Source: an uncultured Pelagibacteraceae bacterium
GTDB taxonomy: Bacteria > Pseudomonadota > Alphaproteobacteria > Pelagibacterales > Pelagibacteraceae
Length of the DNA stretch: 64,000 bases
Assembly: GCA_902588315.1 (NCBI GenBank)
Contig: CACIOP010000001.1
Span: 1-64,000, forward strand
Direction of reading: 5' to 3'
Shown in pieces: positions 1 through 7,388 of the stretch. The notes below the pieces were generated by a model that made no database searches, was not told the origin of the DNA, and was given only the letters and a program-made list of their open reading frames with translations. The stretch's first letter is position 1. Every line of letters begins with the position of its first letter. The position numbers and the translations under genes are program-made.

Positions 1-513
1 ACTCTTGGCAATAATGAAAATGATAGAAATTTGTCTCCCTATGCTTTTACTAAATTTAAGAATTTGGAATTGCTCGAAAATTTAAAAAAATGGTTCAATT
101 TTAAATATGAAGTAATTTATTTTTATAATGTTTACGGTCCAAGACATATAAAAGAAGGTAAAATGGCAACGGTGATTGGTATCTTTGAAAATCAATATAA
201 AAAAAATAAACCATTGACCGTCGTTAAGCCTGGTAACCAGACAAGAAGGTTCACTCATATTTCTGACACGATAAGAGTATGTTATGAAGCTTGGAAAGAG
301 AATAAATGTTCACATTATAGTATTTCTCATAGACAGTCTTATTCAATTTTACAGGTTGCAAAACTTTTCAAACATAAAATTGTATATTTAAAATCAAGGC
401 CAGGCGAGAGATACGCTTCTGCTCTAAGAGATATTTCCCTTAAAAATAGAATAATCAAAAGATATGGAAAAATAAGTTTGAAAGATTACATAAGTTCGTT
501 TATTAACATCTAA
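1..513 (+). CDS. NAD-dependent sugar-nucleotide epimerase/dehydratase, 3' part
   Basis: This is the C-terminal part of an extended short-chain dehydrogenase/reductase; the reading frame is open to the left edge, so the N-terminal Rossmann fold and true start lie outside. The visible part has the catalytic Tyr-x-x-x-Lys as SPYAFTK, followed by NVYGPRH and RRFTHISD, typical of UDP-glucose 4-epimerase and related enzymes that remodel nucleotide sugars for surface polysaccharide. A TTG at 31 lies inside the catalytic motif and is not a real start. The substrate cannot be read from the sequence. The next gene, rpmJ, starts 5 bases later. The family is clear; the exact product is not. Confidence 0.8.
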   Translation, partial: TLGNNENDRNLSPYAFTKFKNLELLENLKKWFNFKYEVIYFYNVYGPRHIKEGKMATVIGIFENQYKKNKPLTVVKPGNQTRRFTHISDTIRVCYEAWKENKCSHYSISHRQSYSILQVAKLFKHKIVYLKSRPGERYASALRDISLKNRIIKRYGKISLKDYISSFINI

Positions 514-518
514 AAATT

Positions 519-644
519 ATGAAAATCAAAAGTTCACTTAAATCTATCAAAAAAAGAGACCTTAACTCTAAATTAGTTAGAAGAAGAGGTCGTGTTTACG
601 TTATAAATAAAACTAATCCAAAATTTAAAGCAAGACAGAAGTAA
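519..644 (+). CDS. rpmJ: 50S ribosomal protein L36 (bL36), zinc-free form
   Basis: A 41-residue, strongly basic protein beginning [14 protein letters not shown] and ending in [12 protein letters not shown], which is the pattern of alphaproteobacterial bL36 of the large ribosomal subunit. It has no cysteine, so it is the form without the zinc-binding ligands. It sits 5 bases after the epimerase stop and 5 bases before the next small gene, so it may be transcribed with both. Identification rests on the characteristic sequence and length. Confidence 0.93.
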   Translation: MKIKSSLKSIKKRDLNSKLVRRRGRVYVINKTNPKFKARQK

Positions 645-649
645 CTTTT

Positions 650-760
650 ATGGACAATGAAAACCATAAAAATACATGGAATAATTTTACTAAATTTGTT
701 CTTTGGGGAACAATTGCGGTAATTTTAGTTCTTGTTTTAATGGCAATTTTTCTATTATAG
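650..760 (+). CDS. aa3-type cytochrome c oxidase subunit IV (small membrane subunit)
   Basis: A 36-residue protein with a short polar N-terminus (MDNENHKNTWNNFTKF) and one hydrophobic helix filling the rest. This matches the small alphaproteobacterial aa3 oxidase subunit IV family, which in many alphaproteobacteria is encoded just upstream of the transhydrogenase alpha gene, as here (6 bases before pntAA). It would be a single-pass inner-membrane accessory subunit of the terminal oxidase; the catalytic subunits are not in this window. The call leans on size, helix and neighbourhood, because such a short sequence carries few diagnostic residues. Confidence 0.75.
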   Translation: MDNENHKNTWNNFTKFVLWGTIAVILVLVLMAIFLL

Positions 761-766
761 TTTTTA

Positions 767-1855
767 ATGCATTTGGTATCTATTATTGAAAATAAAGAGA
801 TAGAAAAGAGGATAGCCTTAACTCCCGAAATATCAAAAAAATATATTGATTTAGGATTTAAACTATCATTAACAAAGAATTATGGAAATCACCTAGGTTT
901 CGAGGATGAACATTATAAAAATGTTGGAGTTAATTTTTCAGAAAGTGAAGAAGAAATAATTAATAATGCAGATATCTTTATTCAATTAGGATTACCAAAA
1001 GACGATAAGCTATCTTTATTAAAAGAAAATCAAACATTGGTAGGATCATTAAATTCATTCTCTAATAAAGAAAAATTAGATGATTTGAAAAAAAAAAATA
1101 TAAACTGCTTTTCCTTGGAATTATTGCCAAGAATTACAAGAGCACAATCAATGGATATATTGTCATCACAAGCTAATTTAGCAGGTTATAAAGCTGTCAT
1201 AGAAGCTTTCCAAGTTTATGAAAAAGCTATTCCAATGATGATGACTGCAGCCGGAACAGTTCCGGCAGCAAAAGTATTAGTGGTTGGGGCAGGGGTTGCT
1301 GGCTTACAAGCTATTGCTACTGCCAAAAGAATGGGGGCAGTAGTTTTTGCTACCGATGTTAGAATGGCTTCCAAAGAGCAAGTCGAAAGTTTAGGTGGCA
1401 AATTTTTGACAGTAGAAGGGTCTGAAAATTTAGAAACCGAAGGTGGCTATGCAAAAGAAGCCTCAGATGAGTTTAAAAAGAAGCAAGAAGAATTACTTTC
1501 AGAAACATTAAAAAAAATTGATTTAATAATATGTACAGCTTTAATTCCAGGTAGGGCAGCGCCTAAAATTATTAAAGAAGATATGTTTAAAAATTTACAA
1601 CCAGGTTCGGTAATTTATGATCTAGCAGCAGTTCAAGGTGGAAATACTGTATTTACAGAAGTTAACAAAATCGTTGAAAAAGATGGAGTAAAAATTTTAG
1701 GTGAGGCAAATATATTAAATAAATTACCAGTATCAGCTTCCAATTTGTATGCAAAAAATATATTTAATTTTATCTCAAATTTATATGATAAACAAAATAA
1801 GAAATTAAATATCAATCTAGAAGATGAAATAATAGAGAAAACACTTATTAAATAA
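767..1855 (+). CDS. pntA: NAD(P) transhydrogenase subunit alpha, part 1 (NAD-binding domain I)
   Basis: The soluble NAD(H)-binding domain of proton-translocating transhydrogenase, which exchanges hydride between NADH and NADP+ using the proton gradient. It is 362 residues long and begins with the alanine-dehydrogenase-like N-terminal domain; the Rossmann motif VVGAGVAGLQA lies at about residues 171-181, and the mobile-loop region LIPGRAAPK at about 261. It ends without membrane helices, so the alpha subunit is split in two as in many alphaproteobacteria, and the membrane part follows 4 bases later. It is part of the pntAA-pntAB-pntB run and likely of the same transcript as rpmJ. Confidence 0.96.
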   Translation: MHLVSIIENKEIEKRIALTPEISKKYIDLGFKLSLTKNYGNHLGFEDEHYKNVGVNFSESEEEIINNADIFIQLGLPKDDKLSLLKENQTLVGSLNSFSNKEKLDDLKKKNINCFSLELLPRITRAQSMDILSSQANLAGYKAVIEAFQVYEKAIPMMMTAAGTVPAAKVLVVGAGVAGLQAIATAKRMGAVVFATDVRMASKEQVESLGGKFLTVEGSENLETEGGYAKEASDEFKKKQEELLSETLKKIDLIICTALIPGRAAPKIIKEDMFKNLQPGSVIYDLAAVQGGNTVFTEVNKIVEKDGVKILGEANILNKLPVSASNLYAKNIFNFISNLYDKQNKKLNINLEDEIIEKTLIK

Positions 1856-1859
1856 TACT

Positions 1860-2168
1860 ATGGAAATAGATCCTTTTATATTCAGATTAAGCATATTCAT
1901 ATTATCAATATTTGTTGGTTATTATGTGGTTTGGAGTGTTACACCTTCTTTGCATACTCCTTTAATGTCAGTCACAAATGCTATTTCATCTGTAATAATA
2001 GTAGGGGCAATCATTGCAGCTTTATCCGCAAATGATGGAGTTGTTTTCTCATCATCTAGTATTTATGGTTTTTTAGCGATTGTTTTAGCAGCAATTAATA
2101 TTTTTGGAGGATTCTTGGTCACCCAAAGAATGTTAGCCATGTACAAAAAAAAGAAAAAAGATAAATAA
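1860..2168 (+). CDS. pntAB: NAD(P) transhydrogenase subunit alpha, part 2 (membrane anchor)
   Basis: A 102-residue membrane protein with an N-terminal amphipathic stretch, the segment VWSVTPSLHTPLMSVTNAIS typical of PntA domain II, and about three to four hydrophobic helices ending in a lysine-rich tail. It forms, with PntB, the proton-conducting part of transhydrogenase. It lies between the soluble alpha part and pntB with gaps of 4 and 3 bases, so the three genes are almost certainly one transcript. Confidence 0.95.
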   Translation: MEIDPFIFRLSIFILSIFVGYYVVWSVTPSLHTPLMSVTNAISSVIIVGAIIAALSANDGVVFSSSSIYGFLAIVLAAINIFGGFLVTQRMLAMYKKKKKDK

Positions 2169-2171
2169 TTT

Positions 2172-3566
2172 ATGTCTGCAAATATTTCAGCAATTTTATA
2201 TTTAATCTCTGGAGTGTTATTTATTTTAGCTTTAAGAGGTTTATCTTCCCCAGAAACTTCAAGACAAGGAAATTTATTTGGAATAATTGGTATGGTAATA
2301 GCTGTTGTGGTTACTTTTCTTTCAGTAGGTAATTTTACAGCTGGATTTATTTATGTTTTAATTTTTCTCGCTATTGGAGGTAGCATTGGTGCTTTCATAG
2401 CATATCGTATACCAATGACAGCAATGCCAGAATTAGTTGCTGGTTTTCATAGTTTAGTTGGATTAGCTGCCGTGTTTGTAGCTATATCAGCATTTATTAA
2501 TCCTGCAGCTTTTAATCTTGGAACACCAGGCAATATTTATCTTGCAAGCTTGATTGAGATGGCAATAGGAGCAGCCGTTGGTGCAATTACTTTTTCAGGA
2601 TCTGTTATAGCATTTTTAAAGTTACAGGGAATAATGTCTGGTGCACCTATTACGTTTAGAGGTCAGCATTTATTAAATGCTTTGCTATTGATTTTGATTG
2701 TAATTTTAACTTTTTATCTTTGTTCAACTCAATCATCTAATTTATTTTGGGTGTTAATTGCAATTTCTTTTTTAATTGGTTTTCTAATTATTATTCCTAT
2801 TGGTGGTGCAGATATGCCAGTAGTAATTTCAATGTTGAATTCATATTCTGGGTGGGCGGCAGCAGGTATTGGTTTTACCTTAGAAAATACTGCATTAATT
2901 ATAACAGGCGCTCTAGTTGGTTCATCTGGTGCCATTCTTTCATATATAATGTGTAAAGGAATGAATAGATCATTCTTTAATGTTATCTTGGGTGGTTTCG
3001 GAGCAACAGAACAAACTTCTGGAGGTGAAAACAAAGAGCAAAGACCTGTGAAAAGTGGTAACGCTGATGATGCAGCCTTTTTAATGAAAAATGCCTCTTC
3101 TGTTATAATAGTCCCAGGTTATGGGATGGCGGTAGCACAAGCTCAACATGCTTTAAGAGAAATGGTAGACACATTAAAGAAGAATGATATTAAAGTATCT
3201 TATGCTATTCATCCGGTTGCTGGACGAATGCCAGGACATATGAATGTTTTATTAGCAGAAGCTAATGTACCATATGATGAAGTTTTTGAGTTAGAGGAAA
3301 TAAATAATGATTTTGCAAATGCAGACGTTGCTTTTGTTATTGGTGCAAATGATGTTACCAATCCGGTTGCAAAAACAGATCCACAAAGTCCAATTTATGG
3401 AATGCCAGTTTTAGATGTGGAAAAATGCAAGTCAGTATTGTTTGTAAAAAGAAGCTTATCACCTGGATATGCAGGAATAGATAACGATTTATTCTATAAA
3501 GAAAATACCTTGATGTTGTTTGCAGACGCAAAAAAAATGACAGAAGATATTACCAAGAATTTGTAG
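2172..3566 (+). CDS. pntB: NAD(P) transhydrogenase subunit beta
   Basis: The beta subunit (464 residues), with about nine membrane helices in the first 280 residues and the NADP(H)-binding domain III at the C-terminus. Domain III shows VPGYGMAVAQAQHALREM near residue 313 and HPVAGRMPGHMNVLLAEA near 345, followed by the GANDVTNP segment, all characteristic. It pairs with the two preceding alpha parts to make NADPH at the cost of the proton gradient. The transaldolase-like gene starts 4 bases after its stop. Confidence 0.97.
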   Translation: MSANISAILYLISGVLFILALRGLSSPETSRQGNLFGIIGMVIAVVVTFLSVGNFTAGFIYVLIFLAIGGSIGAFIAYRIPMTAMPELVAGFHSLVGLAAVFVAISAFINPAAFNLGTPGNIYLASLIEMAIGAAVGAITFSGSVIAFLKLQGIMSGAPITFRGQHLLNALLLILIVILTFYLCSTQSSNLFWVLIAISFLIGFLIIIPIGGADMPVVISMLNSYSGWAAAGIGFTLENTALIITGALVGSSGAILSYIMCKGMNRSFFNVILGGFGATEQTSGGENKEQRPVKSGNADDAAFLMKNASSVIIVPGYGMAVAQAQHALREMVDTLKKNDIKVSYAIHPVAGRMPGHMNVLLAEANVPYDEVFELEEINNDFANADVAFVIGANDVTNPVAKTDPQSPIYGMPVLDVEKCKSVLFVKRSLSPGYAGIDNDLFYKENTLMLFADAKKMTEDITKNL

Positions 3567-3570
3567 ATAT

Positions 3571-4269
3571 ATGAATATAAAGATTTTTTGTGACATTGCA
3601 GACATATCATCAATAAAAAAATTTAATAGTAAATCAATTGTAAAAGGATTTACCACAAATCCAAGTTTGATGAGAAAAGCTGGAGCAAAAGATTATAAAT
3701 CATACTCTAAACAAATACTTAAAGTTTGTAGAAATAAACCTATTTCCTTCGAAGTATTTGCTGACGACCAACATTCTATGATTGAGCAAGGAAGAAAAAT
3801 AAATAGTTGGGGAAAAAATGTATATGTAAAAGTTCCGGTAGTTAACTCAAAAAATAAATTTTCAGGAAATGTAATTAAAGAGTTAAATAGTAGAAATATT
3901 AAGTTGAATATAACAGCAGTATATACTGCCAAGCAAACCGCAAAAATACTTAAGGTAATAAATAAAAAAACAAAAGTAATAATTTCAATTTTTGCAGGAA
4001 GAGCGGGAGATACTGGCAAAGATCCAATACCAGAATTTACTAAAAGTATAAAATTAGCAAAGAAATTTAAAAATGTAGAGATTTTATGGGCCAGTGTTAG
4101 AGAACCGTATAATTATCTTCAAGCTAAACAATTGGGATGCCATATAATTACTATTCCTCCAGTTGTAATTGAGAAAATAGAAAAATTTGGAAAATCATTC
4201 AATCAGTTAACTATAGAAACGGTTAAAGCTTTTCTAGTTGATAGTAAAAAATCTAATTTTAAAATATAG
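3571..4269 (+). CDS. Transaldolase / fructose-6-phosphate aldolase-like protein
   Basis: A 232-residue protein of the small transaldolase family (TIM barrel, Schiff-base mechanism). Visible are the TTNPS motif at residues 28-32, a lysine in the strand VYVKVPVV (K87) at the place of the catalytic lysine, and the FAGRAGDTGKDP segment near 142. The length fits the single-domain FSA/TalC group more than classical TalB. It probably transfers or cleaves dihydroxyacetone units in the non-oxidative pentose phosphate branch, fitting the transketolase at 10568-12526. It follows pntB by 4 bases. Whether it acts as transaldolase or aldolase cannot be decided from sequence alone. Confidence 0.82.
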   Translation: MNIKIFCDIADISSIKKFNSKSIVKGFTTNPSLMRKAGAKDYKSYSKQILKVCRNKPISFEVFADDQHSMIEQGRKINSWGKNVYVKVPVVNSKNKFSGNVIKELNSRNIKLNITAVYTAKQTAKILKVINKKTKVIISIFAGRAGDTGKDPIPEFTKSIKLAKKFKNVEILWASVREPYNYLQAKQLGCHIITIPPVVIEKIEKFGKSFNQLTIETVKAFLVDSKKSNFKI

Positions 4270-4279
4270 TTAATTAAAT

Positions 4280-4356
<77 letters not shown>

Positions 4357-4362
4357 GTATGT

Positions 4363-4557
4363 TTAAATTCTATTTTTAAGCTTATTTAACTTCTTAACTC
4401 TTTTAATATTCTCTTGGAGAATCCTTTTTTTCTTTTCAGATGGTTTTTCATAAGTATTTTTTAATTTTATAACTTTGAAAAATCCATCTCTCTGAAGTTT
4501 TCTTTTTAAAACTCTCAGAGCTTGTTCAATATTATTATCTTTTACTTCTATTTTAAT
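4363..4557 (-). CDS. rpsU: 30S ribosomal protein S21 (bS21), probable AUU start
   Basis: Small-subunit protein S21, which sits near the 16S rRNA 3' end and helps initiation. The conserved core DNNIEQALRVLKRKLQRDG and YEKPSEKK is clear, and there is no cysteine. No ATG or GTG is available. A TTG lies at 4569, but it overlaps the start of a perfect GGAGG (4567-4563). An ATT at 4557 lies 5 bases after that GGAGG and gives 64 residues, with six residues before DNN, as in typical alphaproteobacterial S21. I therefore place the start at ATT; the TTG form would add four residues. The initiator tRNA follows directly. Identity is sure, the start is inferred. Confidence 0.9.
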   Translation of the reverse strand: MKIEVKDNNIEQALRVLKRKLQRDGFFKVIKLKNTYEKPSEKKKRILQENIKRVKKLNKLKNRI

Positions 4558-4561
4558 AACT

Positions 4562-4592
4562 ACCTCCAAAAAAGTGGTTAGATAACACTTTT
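4562..4592 (-). promoter_or_regulatory. rpsU leader: hairpin, U-run and strong Shine-Dalgarno
   Basis: On the minus strand, AAAAGTG (4592-4586) can pair with CACTTTT (4576-4570) around a 9-base loop. It is followed by further T residues and at once by GGAGGT (4567-4562). This looks like a weak intrinsic terminator or attenuator between trcR and rpsU, or a fold that controls access to the ribosome-binding site. A perfect GGAGGT is notable next to the weak signals seen at most genes here. Function is inferred from shape only. Confidence 0.5.
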
Positions 4593-4620
4593 ATAAAATT
4601 ATGTCTATTAAATATATTCA

Positions 4621-5202
4621 TTAAATATTTGCTTGATTTAATTTATTTTGCTTTTCTTTCTCTTTTCTCTCTCTTTTAATTCTTCTTTCTGCTTTTTCAA
4701 CTGCTTCAACTAATTCTTTTTGAGTAAATAAATTTAGAGCAACAGGATCTTTTGGATTTAGATTATTATAATTCCAATAACTTTTATTTCTAATTGATGT
4801 TACAGAGTTTTTAGTAATCCCTACTAGTTTTGCAATCTGAGAATCCTTTAATATATTATGTTGCTTAATTAACCATAATGCAGAATCTGGTTTATCTTGT
4901 CTTTTTGAGAGAGGTACATATTTTTTTATTTTTTTTTCATTGTTTGAAATTTCAATATCACTACTTTTTATCTGCAACGCTCTATTTTCGTCTTTTGATG
5001 ATAGTTCAATTTCCTCTCTTGAAAGTTGACCAGAGATAATCGGATTATATGCTTTAATACCTTTTGCCACTTCACCATCAGCAATTCCTTGAATTTCAAC
5101 CACATGTAACTTGCAAAAATCAGCAATTTGCTTGAATGTAAGAGTTGTATTTTCAACTAACCATACTGCAGTAGCCATTGGCATCAAGGGTGCGTTTGAC
5201 AT
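4621..5202 (-). CDS. trcR: DUF1013 cell-cycle transcriptional regulator (TrcR-like)
   Basis: A 193-residue protein matching the alphaproteobacterial DUF1013 family, known in Caulobacter as the cell-cycle regulator TrcR. The N-terminal part (MPMATAVWLVENTTLTFKQI, then FCKLHVVEIQGIADGEV) and a second part (ALWLIKQHNILKDSQIAKLVGITKNSVTSIRNK, about residues 102-134) both look like helix-turn-helix units, giving an internal two-fold repeat. The tail from about 165 is a highly charged lysine/glutamate helix. It starts one base before the rpmE stop boundary on the same strand, so the two are cotranscribed. Targets cannot be read from sequence. Confidence 0.85.
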   Translation of the reverse strand: MSNAPLMPMATAVWLVENTTLTFKQIADFCKLHVVEIQGIADGEVAKGIKAYNPIISGQLSREEIELSSKDENRALQIKSSDIEISNNEKKIKKYVPLSKRQDKPDSALWLIKQHNILKDSQIAKLVGITKNSVTSIRNKSYWNYNNLNPKDPVALNLFTQKELVEAVEKAERRIKRERKEKEKQNKLNQANI

Positions 5203-5433
5203 TTAGCTTTTTTTCTCTGATTTAAAATTTTGGAATTTTTTATTAAATTTACTTATTCTACCTTTATCCATTAATTTTTGCTTTCCACCAGTCCAAGCTG
5301 CATGTGATTTAGGGTCTATTTCTAATTTTAATATGTCCCCCTCAGTACCCCAAGTTGATTTAGTTTCAAATTGAGTACCATCAGTCATTTCAACCTTAAT
5401 AGAGTGGTAGTTTGGATGTATGTCTTTTTTCAT
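5203..5433 (-). CDS. rpmE: 50S ribosomal protein L31 (bL31), zinc-free form
   Basis: A 76-residue protein starting [19 protein letters not shown], with [10 protein letters not shown] and [15 protein letters not shown], the pattern of alphaproteobacterial bL31. It has no cysteine, so the zinc-binding set of the CxxC-containing form is absent. It links the ribosomal subunits across the central protuberance. It directly abuts trcR downstream and lies 35 bases after suhB on the same strand. Confidence 0.95.
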   Translation of the reverse strand: MKKDIHPNYHSIKVEMTDGTQFETKSTWGTEGDILKLEIDPKSHAAWTGGKQKLMDKGRISKFNKKFQNFKSEKKS

Positions 5434-5468
5434 ATCGAGACTTATAGCAAAAGAAACTTATAACACAA

Positions 5469-6209
5469 TTAAAAGTTCTTTAAATTTTCAAGCATTTTAT
5501 CATTAATTGCACCACTTGATGCTCGAATATCTATATTATTATGATCGAATTTATCTAAATCATTAACTATTCCACCTGCCTCTTCTACTAACAAGGCTCC
5601 TGCTGCTACGTCCCAGATATTAATTTTATTGTGAAAAAAACCATCTAATCTACCTGAAGCTACATAAGCCAAGTCTAAAGCTGCACATCCGCTATATCTC
5701 ATATTCAAATTACTGAATTTGACTCCTTCATGATTACTAGAAAACAAACATTCATCTATTAAGTTTTTATTTGATACTCGTAATCTTTGATTATTTAGAT
5801 AAGCTCCTTTATTTTTTTCTGCATAGAACATTTCATCTTTAATAGGATCATAAATTAAACCACTAATTATCTCTTTTTTAGATTCAAGAGCTAAACAAAT
5901 TGCAAAATGAGGAATGCCATGTAAAAAATTTGTTGTACCATCTATTGGGTCAATAATCCAAATATTATCTTCATCTTTGTTTTTAATTGAACCAACTTCT
6001 TCTGATAAAAAAGAATAATTTTTTTTTGTTTTAGAAAGTTCTTCAATTAGAATTTTTTCTACATGTTTGTCAGTTTTTGTAACAAAATCTCGTGGTCCTT
6101 TTTTAGATACTTGTAGTTTTTCAACTTCTCCAAAATCTCTTATCACTGACTTAGAGGCTTTTTCAGCTGCTTTAATCATAATATTTAAATTTGAAGATAT
6201 AGAGATCAT
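5469..6209 (-). CDS. suhB: Inositol monophosphatase family protein
   Basis: A 246-residue member of the IMPase/SuhB family of Mg-dependent sugar phosphatases. Metal ligands are visible: Glu70 in FLSEEVG, Asp87 and Asp90 in DPIDGTTNF, and Asp200 in WDVAAGALLVEEAGG. The product may dephosphorylate inositol phosphate or another sugar phosphate, or act like E. coli SuhB in rRNA transcription and processing; sequence alone does not choose. It follows efp by one base in the minus-strand run. An internal Met11 is an alternative start. Confidence 0.88.
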   Translation of the reverse strand: MISISSNLNIMIKAAEKASKSVIRDFGEVEKLQVSKKGPRDFVTKTDKHVEKILIEELSKTKKNYSFLSEEVGSIKNKDEDNIWIIDPIDGTTNFLHGIPHFAICLALESKKEIISGLIYDPIKDEMFYAEKNKGAYLNNQRLRVSNKNLIDECLFSSNHEGVKFSNLNMRYSGCAALDLAYVASGRLDGFFHNKINIWDVAAGALLVEEAGGIVNDLDKFDHNNIDIRASSGAINDKMLENLKNF

Positions 6210-6210
6210 T

Positions 6211-6771
6211 TTAAATTTTTTTTATGTATTCTAAATTTCTAGTATCAACTACAATTTCATCACCTGCTTCAATAAACGGAGGAACTTGAATGTTTAAACC
6301 ATTATCAAGAGTTGCCGGTTTATAAGATGATGACACAGTTTGTCCTTTAAGAGCTGCATCAGTAGTTTCAATTTTACAATGTACTTGGTTAGGTAATTCA
6401 ATTGATAATGGGTTTTCATTATAAAAACTTACAGTGACTTGTAGGTTTTCAGTTAAAAGTTTGCCCTTATCACCTACAGTTTCTTTTTTTATTTCTATTT
6501 GTTCAAATGTTTTTGGATCCATAAAAAAATAATTAGCTTCATCACTATAAAGATAATTAAAAGTAGTTTCTTCCAATGATGCTTTTTCTACTGTTTCACT
6601 TGATCTAAATCTTTCATTTAACTTTGTATTTTTGTTTAAGCTTTTCATTTCAACTTGTGCAAATGCGCCACCTTTTCCTGGTTTTACATGTTGCGTTTTC
6701 AAAACTTGCCATAAGTCATTTTTATATTCTAAGAGCATTCCAACTCTTATTTCTCCAGCATTAATTTTCAT
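6211..6771 (-). CDS. efp: Translation elongation factor P
   Basis: Elongation factor P, 186 residues, the usual length, with an N-terminal KOW-like domain and two OB domains. It relieves ribosome stalling at proline runs. The tip loop reads HVKPGKGGAF, with Lys33 at the place of the lysine that is modified in E. coli (Lys34). The OB domain III carries the usual VPPFIEAGDEIVVDTR. Its start overlaps the thiE-like stop by 4 bases (ATGA), which suggests translational coupling. No EF-P lysine-modifying enzyme is encoded in this window. Confidence 0.97.
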   Translation of the reverse strand: MKINAGEIRVGMLLEYKNDLWQVLKTQHVKPGKGGAFAQVEMKSLNKNTKLNERFRSSETVEKASLEETTFNYLYSDEANYFFMDPKTFEQIEIKKETVGDKGKLLTENLQVTVSFYNENPLSIELPNQVHCKIETTDAALKGQTVSSSYKPATLDNGLNIQVPPFIEAGDEIVVDTRNLEYIKKI

Positions 6772-7388
6772 TTTAATTTTTCTATAGCTTGTAACGGTTT
6801 ATATTTTTTATTTTTCCAAATGTAGCCTGAGATAGCTAAAAAATTAGCATTATTCAATAATAGATTTTTATAATTAACAGCATTAATTCCACCAATAGCT
6901 ACTGTAGGGGTTTTTGTAAATTTTTTAACTTTATTTAAAATCTTAACAGAGGCTTCATGCTTAGCTTTTTTAGTTTTAGATTGATTAAAAGCTCCAAAGG
7001 CAATGTAATCAGCTTTACCTTTAATTGCTTTTTTTGCTAAATTCATAGAATTATGACAAGTAATTCCTATAATTTTTTTACCAAGTATTTTTTTTGCCAT
7101 ATTAATATTCATATCTTTTTGACCTAGATGGCAACCATCAGCATTTAATTTTAAAGCAAGTAAAGGATCATCGTTAATAATAAATTTTACTTTATTTTTT
7201 TTACAAATATTCTTAATTTTTTTTCCAATTATAATTTTCTTTTTAAGAGAATAATTTTTAAGTCTAAGTTGAAAAAAACTTACTTTTCCAGTTTTTAAAA
7301 CTAATTTTAGATTTTTATAGAAAAAATTAGGAATTTTGTTAGGAGAAATAAGATAAATAAATTTTTTTTTACTTATTTTCAAGCTCAC
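6768..7388 (-). CDS. thiE: Thiamine phosphate synthase (ThiE-like)
   Basis: A 206-residue TIM-barrel protein of the thiamine phosphate synthase/TenI family, which joins HMP-pyrophosphate to thiazole phosphate. Visible motifs are FFQLRLKN near residue 39 (family QxRxK), FIINDDPLLALKLNADGCHLGQ near 70, IGITCHN, DYIAFGAFNQSKTKKAKH in place of the usual GPxxPTxTK, and VAIGGI near 164. The changed phosphate loop makes it divergent, so a TenI-like role is possible. It overlaps fba by 20 bases and efp by 4. thiD lies at 26308-27120. Confidence 0.75.
   Translation of the reverse strand: MSLKISKKKFIYLISPNKIPNFFYKNLKLVLKTGKVSFFQLRLKNYSLKKKIIIGKKIKNICKKNKVKFIINDDPLLALKLNADGCHLGQKDMNINMAKKILGKKIIGITCHNSMNLAKKAIKGKADYIAFGAFNQSKTKKAKHEASVKILNKVKKFTKTPTVAIGGINAVNYKNLLLNNANFLAISGYIWKNKKYKPLQAIEKLK

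Noticed and set aside
2729-3034. Open frames on both strands within pntB
   Set aside because: They are shadows of the conserved membrane and linker region of pntB; no start signal or family resemblance.
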